The notes under the pieces were generated by a model, which searched no databases, had not been told where the DNA came from, and was given only the letters and a program-made list of their open reading frames with translations. Of a DNA stretch of 24,111 nucleotides, positions 14,692 to 22,419 are shown in pieces. The DNA is from Chara braunii. Lineage: Eukaryota; Streptophyta; Charophyceae; Charales; Characeae. The DNA is taken from contig BFEA01000235.1 in assembly GCA_003427395.1 (NCBI GenBank), forward strand, positions 812,637 through 836,747, given 5' to 3'. Made by a program: the position numbers and the translations under genes. Positions within the stretch are counted from its first letter, which is position 1; each line of letters opens with the position of its first letter.

Positions 14692-14800
14692 TACCTTCTT
14701 CCGCCGAATACAACGGTAGGTCATTACAGCTGTATTTGAGGCATCTTTCAGTCTAGATACAGCTAATACGACCGTGCGTTGTATTGGGGGGAAGTAGGTA
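14692..14800. mobile_element. Family C 109-bp foldback inside a SINE
   Basis: TACCTTCTTCCGCCGAATAC and GTATTGGGGGGAAGTAGGTA are the ends; TGAGGCATCTTTCAGTCTAG is the centre, as in the copies at 5302 and 7364. TA at both borders. Position within the SINE body is clear from the intact SINE at 312-488. Confidence 0.9.
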
Positions 14801-14883
14801 ATTCAGAGTTACTGTACTCTTTTCATCTTGATGGCAGGCAGGTGTCGGGATTGGAACTTGGGTCTGTATTTCAACAGATGATA

Positions 14884-15062
14884 GGTCTCGCCGCACGGCA
14901 CACGAAACGAAAACGAAACGAGTGCCTCTGCCCACCAAAAGTGGCAAACTACACTCGTTACTATTTATAGCAAACCGATGACCCTGGCCATTTTTTGCAT
15001 GAAGATGCCCTCGTTTCTTTTTCCGTTTCGTTTTTCGTTTCGTGTCCCGTGCGTCGATGCCC
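14884..15062. mobile_element. Family E foldback inside a SINE
   Basis: GGTCTCGCCGCACGG and ACACGAAACGAAAACGAAAC at the left; TTTCGTTTTTCGTTTCGTGT and CCCGTGCGTCGATGCC at the right. The interior GTGGCAAACTACACTCGTTA and ATAGCAAACCGATGA is shared with the copy at 18518-18660. Confidence 0.85.
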
Positions 15063-15151
15063 GATGGGGGTACTGACTGAGCTACGCTCGTCGGAATTAT
15101 AGCGCCTCTTTTATGTTTGCGCTATCAGCCGCAGGGTCCAGTCCCGGCATA

Positions 15152-15313
15152 GGGCCAGATCCCACTGGCAAGAGGATTGGAAGAAATGTCTGAATCTGGA
15201 CGTGTTCCACGCAGAGGGACAGAAGTAGATCAATCACAATTTTTCGCACCTGTCCACAAATACGTCCAGATTCAGACATTTCTTCCAATCCTCTTTGCCA
15301 GTGGGATCTGGCC
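15152..15313. mobile_element. Family A foldback with ATA target duplication
   Basis: The first about 52 bases of each arm match with a single-base length difference: GGGCCAGATCCCACTGGCAA, GAGGATTGGAAGAAATGTCT, GAATCTGGACGT. The variant GAAGAAATGTCT is present in both arms in place of the usual TTGAACGCC. Flanked by ATA on both sides (15149-15151 and 15314-15316). 162 bp. Confidence 0.92.
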
Positions 15314-15320
15314 CATACTT

Positions 15321-15510
15321 CCGGTGGCAGACGCCTCCAGGAAGCTCTCCGCAGCGACCGGTTCCAGTCTACCGTTGGCTGTGGTGCTGACGTCGCAGCC
15401 ACCTCCCGTCCGGGCATTTACCTCGGGTGGCAGACGCCTCCTGGTTTTACTGTCCGCAGCGACCGGACCGGTCCGGTCTACCGTTGGCTGTGCCGCTGAC
15501 GACCCGCACA
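15321..15510. repeat. 103-bp imperfect tandem duplication, GC-rich
   Basis: GGTGGCAGACGCCTCC, GTCCGCAGCGACCGG, TCTACCGTTGGCTGTG and GCTGACG occur twice with a period of about 103. The second copy contains a perfect 18-bp palindrome, GACCGGACCGGTCCGGTC (15461-15478). Confidence 0.85.
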
Positions 15511-15615
15511 AATCGAGATATGGTTCAAAAAGGAAAAAGAAAAAGACCTTGTTCAAAAATAAATCCTTCCGTTACTAGGCCACCAGAGTCGACCGGGGTC
15601 ACTTGCCCGGCCGAG

Positions 15616-15618
<3 letters not shown>

Positions 15619-15660
<42 letters not shown>

Positions 15661-15740
15661 GACGAAACAGTTTGTCACCGCCCCTCGTTTGTTGTCTCCT
15701 CTCTCTCTGGCTACGGTTTACCGGGCAGCTCTGTTTGTTA

Positions 15741-15784
<44 letters not shown>
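15619..15784 (-). repeat. Family T block, copy 4, between two AT arrays
   Basis: (AT) arrays at 15619-15659 and 15743-15784 enclose CGACGAAACAGTTTGTCACC, GCCCCTCGTTTGTTGTC, TACGGTTTACCGGGCAGCTC and TGTTTGTTACG. Confidence 0.9.
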
Positions 15785-15787
<3 letters not shown>

Positions 15788-15892
15788 GTCGGTGAAACTC
15801 GGACGAAACAGGTTGCCACAGCCCCTCGTTTGTTGCCCTCTCCTCCCTCTCTGCCTACGGTTTACCGGGCAGCTCTGTTTGACTATATATAT
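15785..15892 (-). repeat. Family T block, copy 5
   Basis: TCGGTGAAACTCGGACGAAA, CAGCCCCTCGTTTGTTGCC, TCTGCCTACGGTTTACCGGG, CAGCTCTGTTTGACTATATA. It lies directly after the AT array of copy 4, so copies 4 and 5 form a tandem pair with AT as the linker. Confidence 0.88.
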
Positions 15893-16013
15893 TCCAAATT
15901 TGGTGAAGAATTTCGATGTGACCCTGAGGCAAAAGTTGTTTAGTTTATTGTTCTGCATAGAATAGTTCTTTTTCCGAGTTTTTGGATTCTTTTAATTAGG
16001 ATTTTTTTTTGCT

Positions 16014-16162
16014 GGGGCCTTCCAGGCTAGCAACAAGGATTGGATTGAACGCGGAGAGGTGCAGAAAATTTCGAGATTGAACTGCTTTTCTGCATCTCTG
16101 CTTACAACACGTCCAGATTCAGGAGCTCAATCCAATCCTCTTTGCTAATGTGACCTCGCCCC
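16014..16162. mobile_element. Family A foldback, left arm shortened
   Basis: GGGGCCTTCCAGGCTAGCAA, AAGGATTGGATTGAACGCG at the left; CTGCATCTCTGCTTACAACA, CGTCCAGATTCAGGAGCTC, CAATCCAATCCTCTTTGCTA at the right. The left arm lacks CTGAATCTGGACGTG, so the stem is partly broken. Confidence 0.8.
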
Positions 16163-16207
16163 GGGCGAACATCTTCCTCCTGAATAGAGTGCACGGAGGG
16201 TTGATGG

Positions 16208-16266
16208 TTTTTTTTTTTTTTTTTTTTAACAATGCCAGGAATCGGGGCCTGGCGTCCCTCGCAAAG
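16208..16266 (-). mobile_element. Poly(A) retroelement 3' end
   Basis: On the minus strand: GCGAGGGACGCCAGGCCCCG, ATTCCTGGCATTGTT, then about 19 A. The direct join of core and A tail is the best evidence that this family is retroposed. Confidence 0.6.
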
Positions 16267-16815
16267 AGATCGCTGTACTGTTTGCGGGCGAGACATCAAC
16301 GGTGAAGCCCAAAAAAAACAGGACCACGATGCTCGTGACAGCTCGTCCGAGCGTTAATCAGGGAAGAGGTCGCAGGCGCGACTGCGATGTGGTACACGTG
16401 TCCCCAGTCATCTCCTATCATTAATCGGGCGCAACAAACAAACAAACAAATAAAATGCACTCAAAAAAGAGACTGAGGTCTCCGATCTTACAGATCTACT
16501 GTAGGGATGTCTTGATCCGATCCTCTGGGAAGCGCAGGGACGAGGTCCCAGTTGTCCCGACCCTTCAGTCTTGACCATAGATCAATATACACGAGGACCG
16601 ACGGCCACAAACGCAGAATCTAACTTTTTCGTTTTTATATTTTAAAAACTAAGTGGGAAGTCTTACAAGGGGAGGAATGAGAAGCTACCCCGTGTTAAAA
16701 AAAAAAAAAAAAAAAAAAAAAGGGGGAGGGGCAATTCCCAACGACGCTGATTCTCTCGCTGACTATTCAAGTTGGACCGACCGTCTTCTTTATTTTTTTT
16801 TCAAAAGCTGCCGGG
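16267..16815. other. No gene; a possible family B end
   Basis: GGACGAGGTCCCAGTTGTCC (16538-16557) and CTTGACCATAGATCAATATA followed by GACCGACGG resemble a decayed family B left half. A 25-base A run lies at about 16697-16722. (AAAC) repeats occur at 16434-16449. No frame supported. Confidence 0.5.
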
Positions 16816-16941
16816 AGTAGTAGTAGAGTTCTACTACTACTACTACTACTACCCACTTGCATGGATTACGAGATTTTGACCGTTGATCTGTGCTATCTAT
16901 GGTCAATATCTCTTAATTCGTGTATGTGGGACCTAGCCCCG
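16816..16941. mobile_element. Family B foldback with a (CTA) repeat at its end
   Basis: CCCACTTGCATGGATTACGA, GATTTTGACCGTTGATCTG and TATGGTCAATATCTCTTAAT, TATGTGGGACCTAGCCCC form the foldback. The left terminus is replaced by AGTAGTAGTAGA (16816-16827) and, two bases later, TCTACTACTACT plus more CTA units, a perfect 12-bp hairpin. Confidence 0.75.
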
Positions 16942-16974
16942 GGTGAAGACGGTAGAACTTTCCGTCCATCTCAC

Positions 16975-17135
16975 GGGGCGAGGTCCCGTTAGCTGAAGGG
17001 ACTGGAAAAAGGAGACCCGAACCTGGACGTGTTTGTGTCGAGGAGGGGCATCAAAACGGGATCGAACTGGTTTTCTGCATCTCTGCATAGAAACACGTCC
17101 AGATGCAATCGTGCTTGCTGGTGGGACTTCGCCCC
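16975..17135. mobile_element. Family A foldback, diverged
   Basis: GGGGCGAGGTCCCGTTAGCT, GAACCTGGACGTGTTTGTGT at the left; TTTTCTGCATCTCTGCATAG, AAACACGTCCAGATGCAAT and TGGTGGGACTTCGCCCC at the right. The GAGGATTGG segment is altered in the left arm and missing in the right. Confidence 0.8.
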
Positions 17136-17202
17136 GCGGAAATCGGTTTACGCTAAATTTGGAGGCCTTTTTTTTTTTTTTTTTTTCCTTCCAGTCTTGA
17201 AG

Positions 17203-17345
17203 ATTCTTCGACCATGGTTTGGCAAGCGTCCTGAATTTGTCGACCGCGGTTGGCACAAATCCATTGCACAAACCTGTTATTTTTTTCATTTTTTCCTTTG
17301 CACAAATCCTTGACCATGGTCTGGCAAGCGTCTTGAATTTGCTAA
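17203..17345. repeat. Direct repeat, 102-bp spacing
   Basis: GACCATGGTTTGGCAAGCGT, CCTGAATTTG and GACCATGGTCTGGCAAGCGT, CTTGAATTTG lie 102 bases apart, with GCACAAATCC repeated in the spacer. Period divisible by three; the plus frame is open but rich in Phe and unrecognised. Confidence 0.85.
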
Positions 17346-17717
17346 ACCACGCACGGTCGACGAATGGATACATGCTTTTTTTTTTTCTTTTTTTTTTTTT
17401 TCAAGGATACCTGTTTCTCGTCTTGGGACATGGGAACCTCGATTTTAGCCAGGTGCATTCAAGCTGAAAAGGAGAAGTGACCGATTCGGCGACCGTGGAT
17501 TTGGACCTCGTGTGCCACGTCGCTGGCTGGGACATTACATACGTTAGTATACTTTCTTGATTTATCTGGGAGCGTTTTCAGCCAGATTCTTTGAAACTGG
17601 GAGTGTGTTCCGACGGAAGGGGGTTACCGGCGGGGTCCCAGTAGCAGGTGCTGAGACTCGGTACGCACCCCTTCCTCCCATCCAATCTGAACATCATACG
17701 GCAGCACGGTGGCCACG

Positions 17718-17750
<33 letters not shown>

Positions 17751-17752
17751 TT
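17346..17752. other. No gene recognised
   Basis: T runs at 17379-17401 and 17719-17748 bracket unremarkable sequence; no repeat family from this window is detected in it. Confidence 0.6.
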
Positions 17753-17941
17753 TATGGCCACGATGAAGAACACTCGAAAGGAAGACGAAGCCCCTGGTGG
17801 CGAGGTCCCATTATTAGCAAAGAGGATTGGATTTTTTATTATTATTATTATTATTATTTTTATGGCCACGATGAAGAACACTCGAAAGGAAGACGAAGCC
17901 CCTGGTGGCGAGGTCGCATTATTAGCAAAGAGGATTGGATT
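17753..17941. repeat. 81-bp direct duplication, 108-bp period
   Basis: 17753-17833 and 17861-17941 differ at one base (17808 C, 17916 G). The unit runs from TATGGCCACGATGAAGAACA to the family A left end AGCAAAGAGGATTGGATT. The linker is a T/TTA tract. Confidence 0.95.
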
Positions 17942-18055
17942 CAGGTCGCCTGAATCTGGACGTGGTTTACGCAGAGATGAAGAAAAGCATTTCGATCTCC
18001 AATTTCTGCACCTTTACACTATCAGGTATAGGTTCGGGCGTTCAATCCAATCCTC
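17905..18055. mobile_element. Family A foldback, right end truncated
   Basis: GGTGGCGAGGTCGCATT, GCCTGAATCTGGACGTGGTT, GCAGAGATGAAGAAAAGCAT at the left and centre; TCGGGCGTTCAATCCAATCC at the right, without the CTAGTGGGACC terminus. A second left end is present at 17797 because of the duplication. Confidence 0.8.
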
Positions 18056-18143
18056 GACGGTTTTCAATTGTCATTTCGGTGGATGAGAAATTCGGGAAAG
18101 AAAATCACGGATCTAAGGTAGGTTCTGTGGTACCGGCAGGGAA

Positions 18144-18233
18144 CTTTTTTTTTCTTTTTTTTTTTTTTAAATGGGCCCCTTAGGGCTTCATTATTGCCAG
18201 AACCCTCGAGGCCGGGAATCCCTCGTACAAAAC
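18144..18233 (-). mobile_element. Poly(A) retroelement 3' end (diverged)
   Basis: Minus strand: GTTTTGTACGAGGGATTCCC, GGCCTCGAGGGTTCTGGCA, ATAATGAAGCCC, then A-rich. Order matches the core at 9031 and 16231 loosely. Confidence 0.45.
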
Positions 18234-18517
18234 TTTTTTTTTGTTGTGGCCGGCAACTTTTTGTAATGCCACCCAATGCAGATGTATATAGTATATAGGC
18301 CATGGTTGGGTTGGTAGTTTTTTCTTTGAGGTTCTGGATAAAACGGGCTCCTTCACGTTGTGGGTGCTATAACGCAATTATTGCCTCTCTGCAACGAACC
18401 AAAGCAAAGCAAGCGGCAACTCATTCGGACGTTATGCCGTGCACGCTCATGCTCACGCAATCATGCGAGCCGTACGAACACACGCACGCACAGAGCTTTT
18501 TTCGTGGAATTATGGGT
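18234..18517. other. No gene recognised
   Basis: No internal repeat match. CACGCACGCACA at 18480-18491 is a short CA-rich tract near the degraded left side of the family E copy. Confidence 0.5.
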
Positions 18518-18660
18518 TGAAAACGAAACGAGAGCATCTGCACACGATAGGTGGCAAAGTACACTCGTTACTATTAATAGCAAACCGATGAACGTTGCCA
18601 TTTTCTGCTGGAAGATGCACTCGTTTCGTTTTTCGTTTCGTGTCCGGTGCGGCGACGCCC
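18518..18660. mobile_element. Family E foldback, copy 2
   Basis: TTGAAAACGAAACGAGAGCA at the left and CACTCGTTTCGTTTTTCGTT, TCGTGTCCGGTGCGGCGACG at the right. The interior GTGGCAAAGTACACTCGTTA, ATAGCAAACCGATGAACGTT matches the copy at 14884. The left outer end is lost. Confidence 0.8.
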
Positions 18661-18714
18661 TATGTCTAGCGAACAGGACAACACAAAGCGCCCTCAGAAT
18701 TTATTTATTTGGTT

Positions 18715-18785
18715 TATTAAAAGGGTGATGGCCTTGAGGTATTATCATCGGACTAACCAGCCCAGGTAAATTCAATCTTGTGTCT
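18715..18785 (-). mobile_element. SINE body fragment
   Basis: AAAAGGGTGATGGCCTTGAG, GTATTATCATCGGACTAACC, AGCCCAGGTAAATTCAATCT. Nearly the same as 22440-22510; both lack nearby A and B boxes. Confidence 0.65.
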
Positions 18786-18899
18786 AATCTGACATCTTGT
18801 GTTTAATCTACACCGCGTGGCCAGGGTGGCCGTACGTCATTCACTCATCCGTGCACTGCATCGACCGAAAAAGCTCTCTTCATGCAATGAAAAGGCGTA

Positions 18900-19110
18900 C
18901 GGGCATTTGATGAAAACATGTCCGTAGATTCATGCGTATGCATGTGTGCATGCACGTGCATGCATGCATATCATATTCTCCCCGTGCATCACGTCCATGC
19001 TCACACTTCTCTTTTTACATGCTCACCCTTCTTTTTTTTTTTTCTTTTTTTTTTTTGGCTTCATGCACGCTTTTTTTTTTATATATATAATTTGCAGTAT
19101 ATTCCATAAG
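18900..19110. repeat. CATGCA-rich stretch and T tracts
   Basis: GTGCATGCACGTGCATGCAT at 18946-18965 is strongly alternating purine-pyrimidine. ATCATATTCTCCCCGTGCAT and CACGTCCATGCTCACAC resemble 20466-20506. T tracts at 19031-19056 and 19071-19080 follow. Confidence 0.6.
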
Positions 19111-19560
19111 GGCAAAACGAGGCTGGGAACCCCTCGACATGTCAACCCGGAGGTAACTGGGACTAAAACCCAGCTTGTGCCTTTGCTGAAAACTGGGTCC
19201 AGCCTCCGTGAGCTGCAAACTACTTGAAGTAAAAAAGGGGTCAACTGGACAATGAAAAGCATTAACCAGCATAAAGGGGAGAGAAGTACACAACACAGTA
19301 GAAGATTTCTGAGACGAAAGAGGCCTACTCCTAAGCCGGGAAACGGGCCCTGCGTCCCAGAGGGACTGCCTTGCTCACCTGTGGACAAATCAGTTGGTAC
19401 TTTGTACTGGGCCAGCTATTCTGCGAATATCATCTTCTCAGCTTCTGTGATGGTCGCATATCTGCTATCATATACTGCCACAGCAGAAGACAGAGAGGGC
19501 AGGCCCTGAGATGATGCCTTCCCTGCTGAAGCTGTGGCCCTAACAACCAGTCCGACACTG
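19111..19560 (-). other. Probable LINE 3' region, no intact frame
   Basis: Lies downstream (on the minus strand) of the LINE fragment at 19800-20330 and contains the GGGACGCAGGGCCCG, TTTCCCGGC core (19334-19355) found at other A-tailed retroelement ends. Frames on both strands (85 to 121 codons) show no domain. Linking this to the LINE is an inference from order and orientation. Confidence 0.4.
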
Positions 19561-19799
19561 AGGCTCATTGCTAGCGGTAGCCCTTGTTATCTGTACGTCT
19601 TCCACTTCGTCCCACAGATGTTTGGAGACAGAGACGACGCTGTGGAGAAAAGAAGATCCATTTAAAGTGCGTGTTCCAGCGAACCGAAAAACGTTGTCTA
19701 GCTATTGGTTCTGGATTGACCTACATTCTGAGTTTTCTCCACTCTGCAAAAAGAAGATTACCAACTGCAAACTTAAACTTGTTCCTGATTTTTTTTTTT

Positions 19800-20330
19800 G
19801 GGGGGGAACATGCTCCCATCTATTCGTGGGGAGCAGCACGTGCTGGGAACTGGGGCCAGCATCCCATTCAAAATCATATTGAGAAATTGAGAAACTTTAT
19901 AGAGAAATCCCTGAGATGTCGGGGCCATGATTGCATACATAGACCATGGTTTTCCTTTGAACCTTTTTTCTCTTCTGGCCATCCACAGTACCCAGAAGCC
20001 CAGGAAAACTTATCCGAAACTGCCATTTTGTGGTCTTCGATCTTACTGCCAACCATAATGAAACTCTCGGTCCAAACCACAGGCTGCTTACCCAGTCCCA
20101 GAAACCTCTGGCAACTATGCATTCCCACCATAAGTGACTTGAGTCCTCGAGTGACTCACGAGGGCATGCATCACAGTTCGGGTTCACCTCTCTCAATTTG
20201 TGCAGGTTCTTGTAATTTCACGGAAATCGTCATGGCACAAAAACAGATATGGTTTGGGTATTCCCCTTAAGTTTCTGGACCTTGGTTGAATCATGAAGGT
20301 AGTCTCTTGTTATGGCGTTGGATCCTGAGT
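19800..20330 (-). pseudogene. LINE ORF2 C-terminal fragment (zf-RVT-like), frameshifted
   Basis: The minus frame at 19897-20196 contains NPNCDACPRESLEDSSHLWW followed by ECIVARGFWDWV. Spacing C-x2-C, then His and Cys with the E-x-x-x-HLWW-x-C pattern, is that of the zinc-binding domain at the end of plant-type LINE reverse transcriptases. Upstream, FLCHDDFREITRTCT reads in another frame, and downstream WVLWMARREKRFKGKPWS (the usual LW..R...F.GKPW segment) in a third. At least two frameshifts therefore separate the parts. No reverse transcriptase catalytic motif (YADD-like) is within reach, so this is a 5'-truncated, dead copy. The 228-codon plus frame over the same bases is its antisense. Confidence 0.75.
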
Positions 20331-20704
20331 CTTTATGGTTTTGTCTTTTGTTTTCGAACTCTAGCAAATCCTTGTTTTTTCGAAGCATCCTGTATTTCAG
20401 CAGATAAGGATTGATCTAAACCACCATTTTTTCCTGACACTGGAATGGTCTACGACGAAGTCAGTAATGCACATCATATGCTCTCGTGCATCACGTACGT
20501 GCACACCTTTTTTTTTGTCAAAAATTCATGCGGGGCTCATGTGCTCGTGCACGCATGTACGTAATTGTGAGCATGTTGGTGCGCTCGGATAAATGCACGT
20601 GTCATGCATGGCCCATGCATGTGCGCTAGTGCACCCCTCTTATGGCATGGCACGATCCATGGGGCGGAAGGGAATCTGGTAGGGCACAATCAACGCTGGA
20701 ACTT
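20331..20704. other. CATGCA/GTGCAC-rich, no gene
   Basis: TCGTGCATCACGTACGTGCA, GTGCTCGTGCACGCATGTAC and CATGCATGGCCCATGCATGT are dense in short palindromes. CCTGTATTTCAGCAGATAAG (20390-20409) resembles the SINE anticodon part. Confidence 0.5.
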
Positions 20705-20805
20705 TTCCGACTTACCTGTGGACGAGATTGTGGTTCGATGCATCCAGGAATGGCTGTAACTGCAGTCAGATACATTTAGGAAAGTGCTAGTGTGAGTACG
20801 CCCTT
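20705..20805. repeat. Family F right half
   Basis: GATGCATCCAGGAATGGCTG, TAACTGCAGTCAGATACATT, TAGGAAAGTGCTAGTGTGAG, TACGCCCTTA. Close to 12535-12627 and to the repeated unit at 23490-24111. Confidence 0.7.
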
Positions 20806-20998
20806 AGATGTGCTGGATGTAGGTGCTGGTGCATACGTGAGGCTCCGGGATGACATCACCCGTAGCAACGGCAATAGAGCAAAACCTCTTTTTGTTTTTT
20901 AGTCAAGAGCAACCTTTGCTTGTGTGGTGGGTGTACGTGGATGACTATGTATTTCTTTCTTTTCTTTTCTCTTCATTTATTATGACTATATATTTGTC

Positions 20999-21180
20999 CC
21001 TCACCTCACATATTTTAGCTGGCGTTCTGCCATGTTGTGGAACATATCTTTCTTTCACAGTTTCACTATCTACCTACCACTACTCCCACCTACCACTACT
21101 CCGAAGGCTATACAGTGGACCCCTGCAAGAATAGCTTTCTACCTCTCTTCCGTGAAGGGAGGTTACCTCTCTCCGGCATG
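20999..21180. repeat. Dispersed repeat, partner at 8399-8552
   Basis: CCCTCACCTCACATATTTTA, GCGTTCTGCCATGTTGTGGA, GGACCCCTGCAAGAATAGCT, TTCTACCTCTCTTCCGTGAA. Here ACCTACCACTACTCC is doubled (21072-21102). Confidence 0.85.
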
Positions 21181-21192
21181 TTGATAGGTCAG

Positions 21193-21379
21193 TTTAAACC
21201 ACCAGTACATGGGCACCTGGGCCGCGGGGCTGACACCTCAAATTCTGGAGGCGCGAAACTAAAGCCGGGCGGCTGATCGAATTTACCAACGGCGGGCACA
21301 GCGTTTGACGTTTAGGCCTCGTTTTCTCGTGGCGACAAGTTTCCGACTGCAAGGCTGGGGCCGTGTACTTGTGCTTCAA
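21193..21379. mobile_element. Family D foldback, copy 3
   Basis: TTTAAACCACCAGTACATGG at the left, GGGGCCGTGTACTTGTGCTT at the right. The interior CTGATCGAATTTACCAACGG, GCGTTTGACGTTTAGGCCTC and TTTCCGACTGCAAGGC follows copy 2 at 6108. Confidence 0.82.
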
Positions 21380-21439
21380 GAATAATTCTATCAACAGTGT
21401 CATGATCATTAACTTTTATATATATATATATTTTATTTT

Positions 21440-21505
21440 TATTTTTTCCCCCTTTGATCTTTCTTTTTTATAACAAGCCAGGAAACAGGCCCGGCTAGGA
21501 GCCTA
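21440..21505 (-). mobile_element. Poly(A) retroelement 3' end
   Basis: Minus strand: TAGGCTCCTAGCCGGGCCTG, TTTCCTGGCTTGTTATAAAA, then A-rich. Matches the GGGCC-TG-TTTCC part of the core at 16231 and 19334. Confidence 0.5.
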
Positions 21506-21644
21506 AAAGAGGATTAGCTTATCTGTGTCATCTTCCCCCCCTCCCCCCCACCTTTCCATATAAGGGAGACTCGGTTTGTAGGGTCCAGATTTTACAGGAG
21601 CCAGGCTCACTCTGTGGATTTCAGACTGAGACAAGTGGGCTCCT

Positions 21645-21798
21645 GGGGCAAGGTTGCACTAGCACAGAGGATTGGGTTTAATGCCTGAATGTGGGCGTGT
21701 TTCGGGGAGGTGAAGAAAATTGCAATTGAACTGCTTTCTTGCACCTCTTCATAAAAGACATCCAGATTTAGGCTCCGAATGCGCTCCTCTTTGCTACA
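21645..21798. mobile_element. Family A foldback, diverged
   Basis: GGGGCAAGGTTGCACTAGCA, CAGAGGATTGGGTTTAATGC, CTGAATGTGGGCGTGTTTCG at the left; TGAACTGCTTTCTTGCACCT, AAAGACATCCAGATTTAGGC, CTCCTCTTTGCTA at the right, with the outer GTGGGACC lost. Confidence 0.8.
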
Positions 21799-22415
21799 GG
21801 AATTATGCAAAATGATAACTCACGACAAAAGACGCAAGGAATCGAATATACTCAAAGAACGAGTAGCACAACAGATGATTAGAAGAAAGCGCTCCAACCA
21901 CAACATAGCCGACAATCCCAATGATCCACCATGCAAACCACTAACCATACTTGCGTTAAAAGCGCGAAGCACTAATAGCGCGAGTGAGAGGAGATACTAA
22001 ACTCAATCAATCTATGTATACCGCGGGATCACGCCCGGGTACCCGAAGTTCACATTCCATCAAGGCTACAGTCTTCCGTCACGTAAGTCGAACTAGAGAT
22101 CCCAACCGTCGCTGCTAACGGTACCGTTCCAAAATTCAGACCAGGCCCAGGGTCCTAGGCCCAAGTCGGCCAACTCAAACCCACACCAGTACCGTCCGTG
22201 GCCAGCGGACAAACCAAAGGGACTAAGACAAAACTAAAAACAAACAATGAATCAAACCCGAAATCAATACCAAATCAACACAGTCGACAATCCAAAGCCG
22301 CGTATCCTGCCACTGTCAAAGCTATGAAACCGTGAAAGACTGCAATGAATCCGGCCCGAGAGTCCACCAATGATAACAAGCTAACAGGCTCCCCTGTCCG
22401 TACAGGGACCTCATT
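21799..22415. other. A/C-rich block, no identified element
   Basis: Composition changes abruptly to A/C-rich without homopolymers. A 73-codon plus frame (21779-22000) is Arg/Lys/Asn-rich and starts inside the family A element. No TIR, SINE box or retroelement motif was seen. The composition resembles the block at 9071-9686. Confidence 0.45.
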
Positions 22416-22419
22416 CCCG

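Larger units (their letters stand above)
14654..15090 (-). mobile_element. SINE split by family C and family E foldbacks
   Basis: Antisense order: GAGATATCATCAGTGAACTG, ACTGGGGCC, [family C, 14692-14800], ATTCAGAGTTACTG, CATCTTGATGGCAGGCAGG, GGATTGGAACTTGGGTC, TGTATTTCAACAGATGATA, [family E, about 14884-15062], GGGGGTACTGACTGAGCTA (A-box complement, 15071-15084). Without the inserts this parallels the intact copy at 312-488. Confidence 0.8.

Noticed and set aside
15097-15578. Frames of 106 and 133 codons on opposite strands with the same peptide start
   Set aside because: The similarity (EEMSESGR) is caused by the palindromic family A element read from both strands.
17709-18086. 125-codon frame with an internal peptide duplication
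   Set aside because: The duplicated peptide reflects the 108-bp DNA duplication and a family A arm; flanked by Phe and Ile runs.
18940-18970. CATGCA (RY) motifs as a seed promoter element
   Set aside because: No gene downstream; the motif comes from a purine-pyrimidine repeat seen again at 20460-20640.
19584-20270. 228-codon plus frame, the longest in the window
   Set aside because: Antisense to the LINE zinc-binding fragment and includes a Phe run from a T tract.
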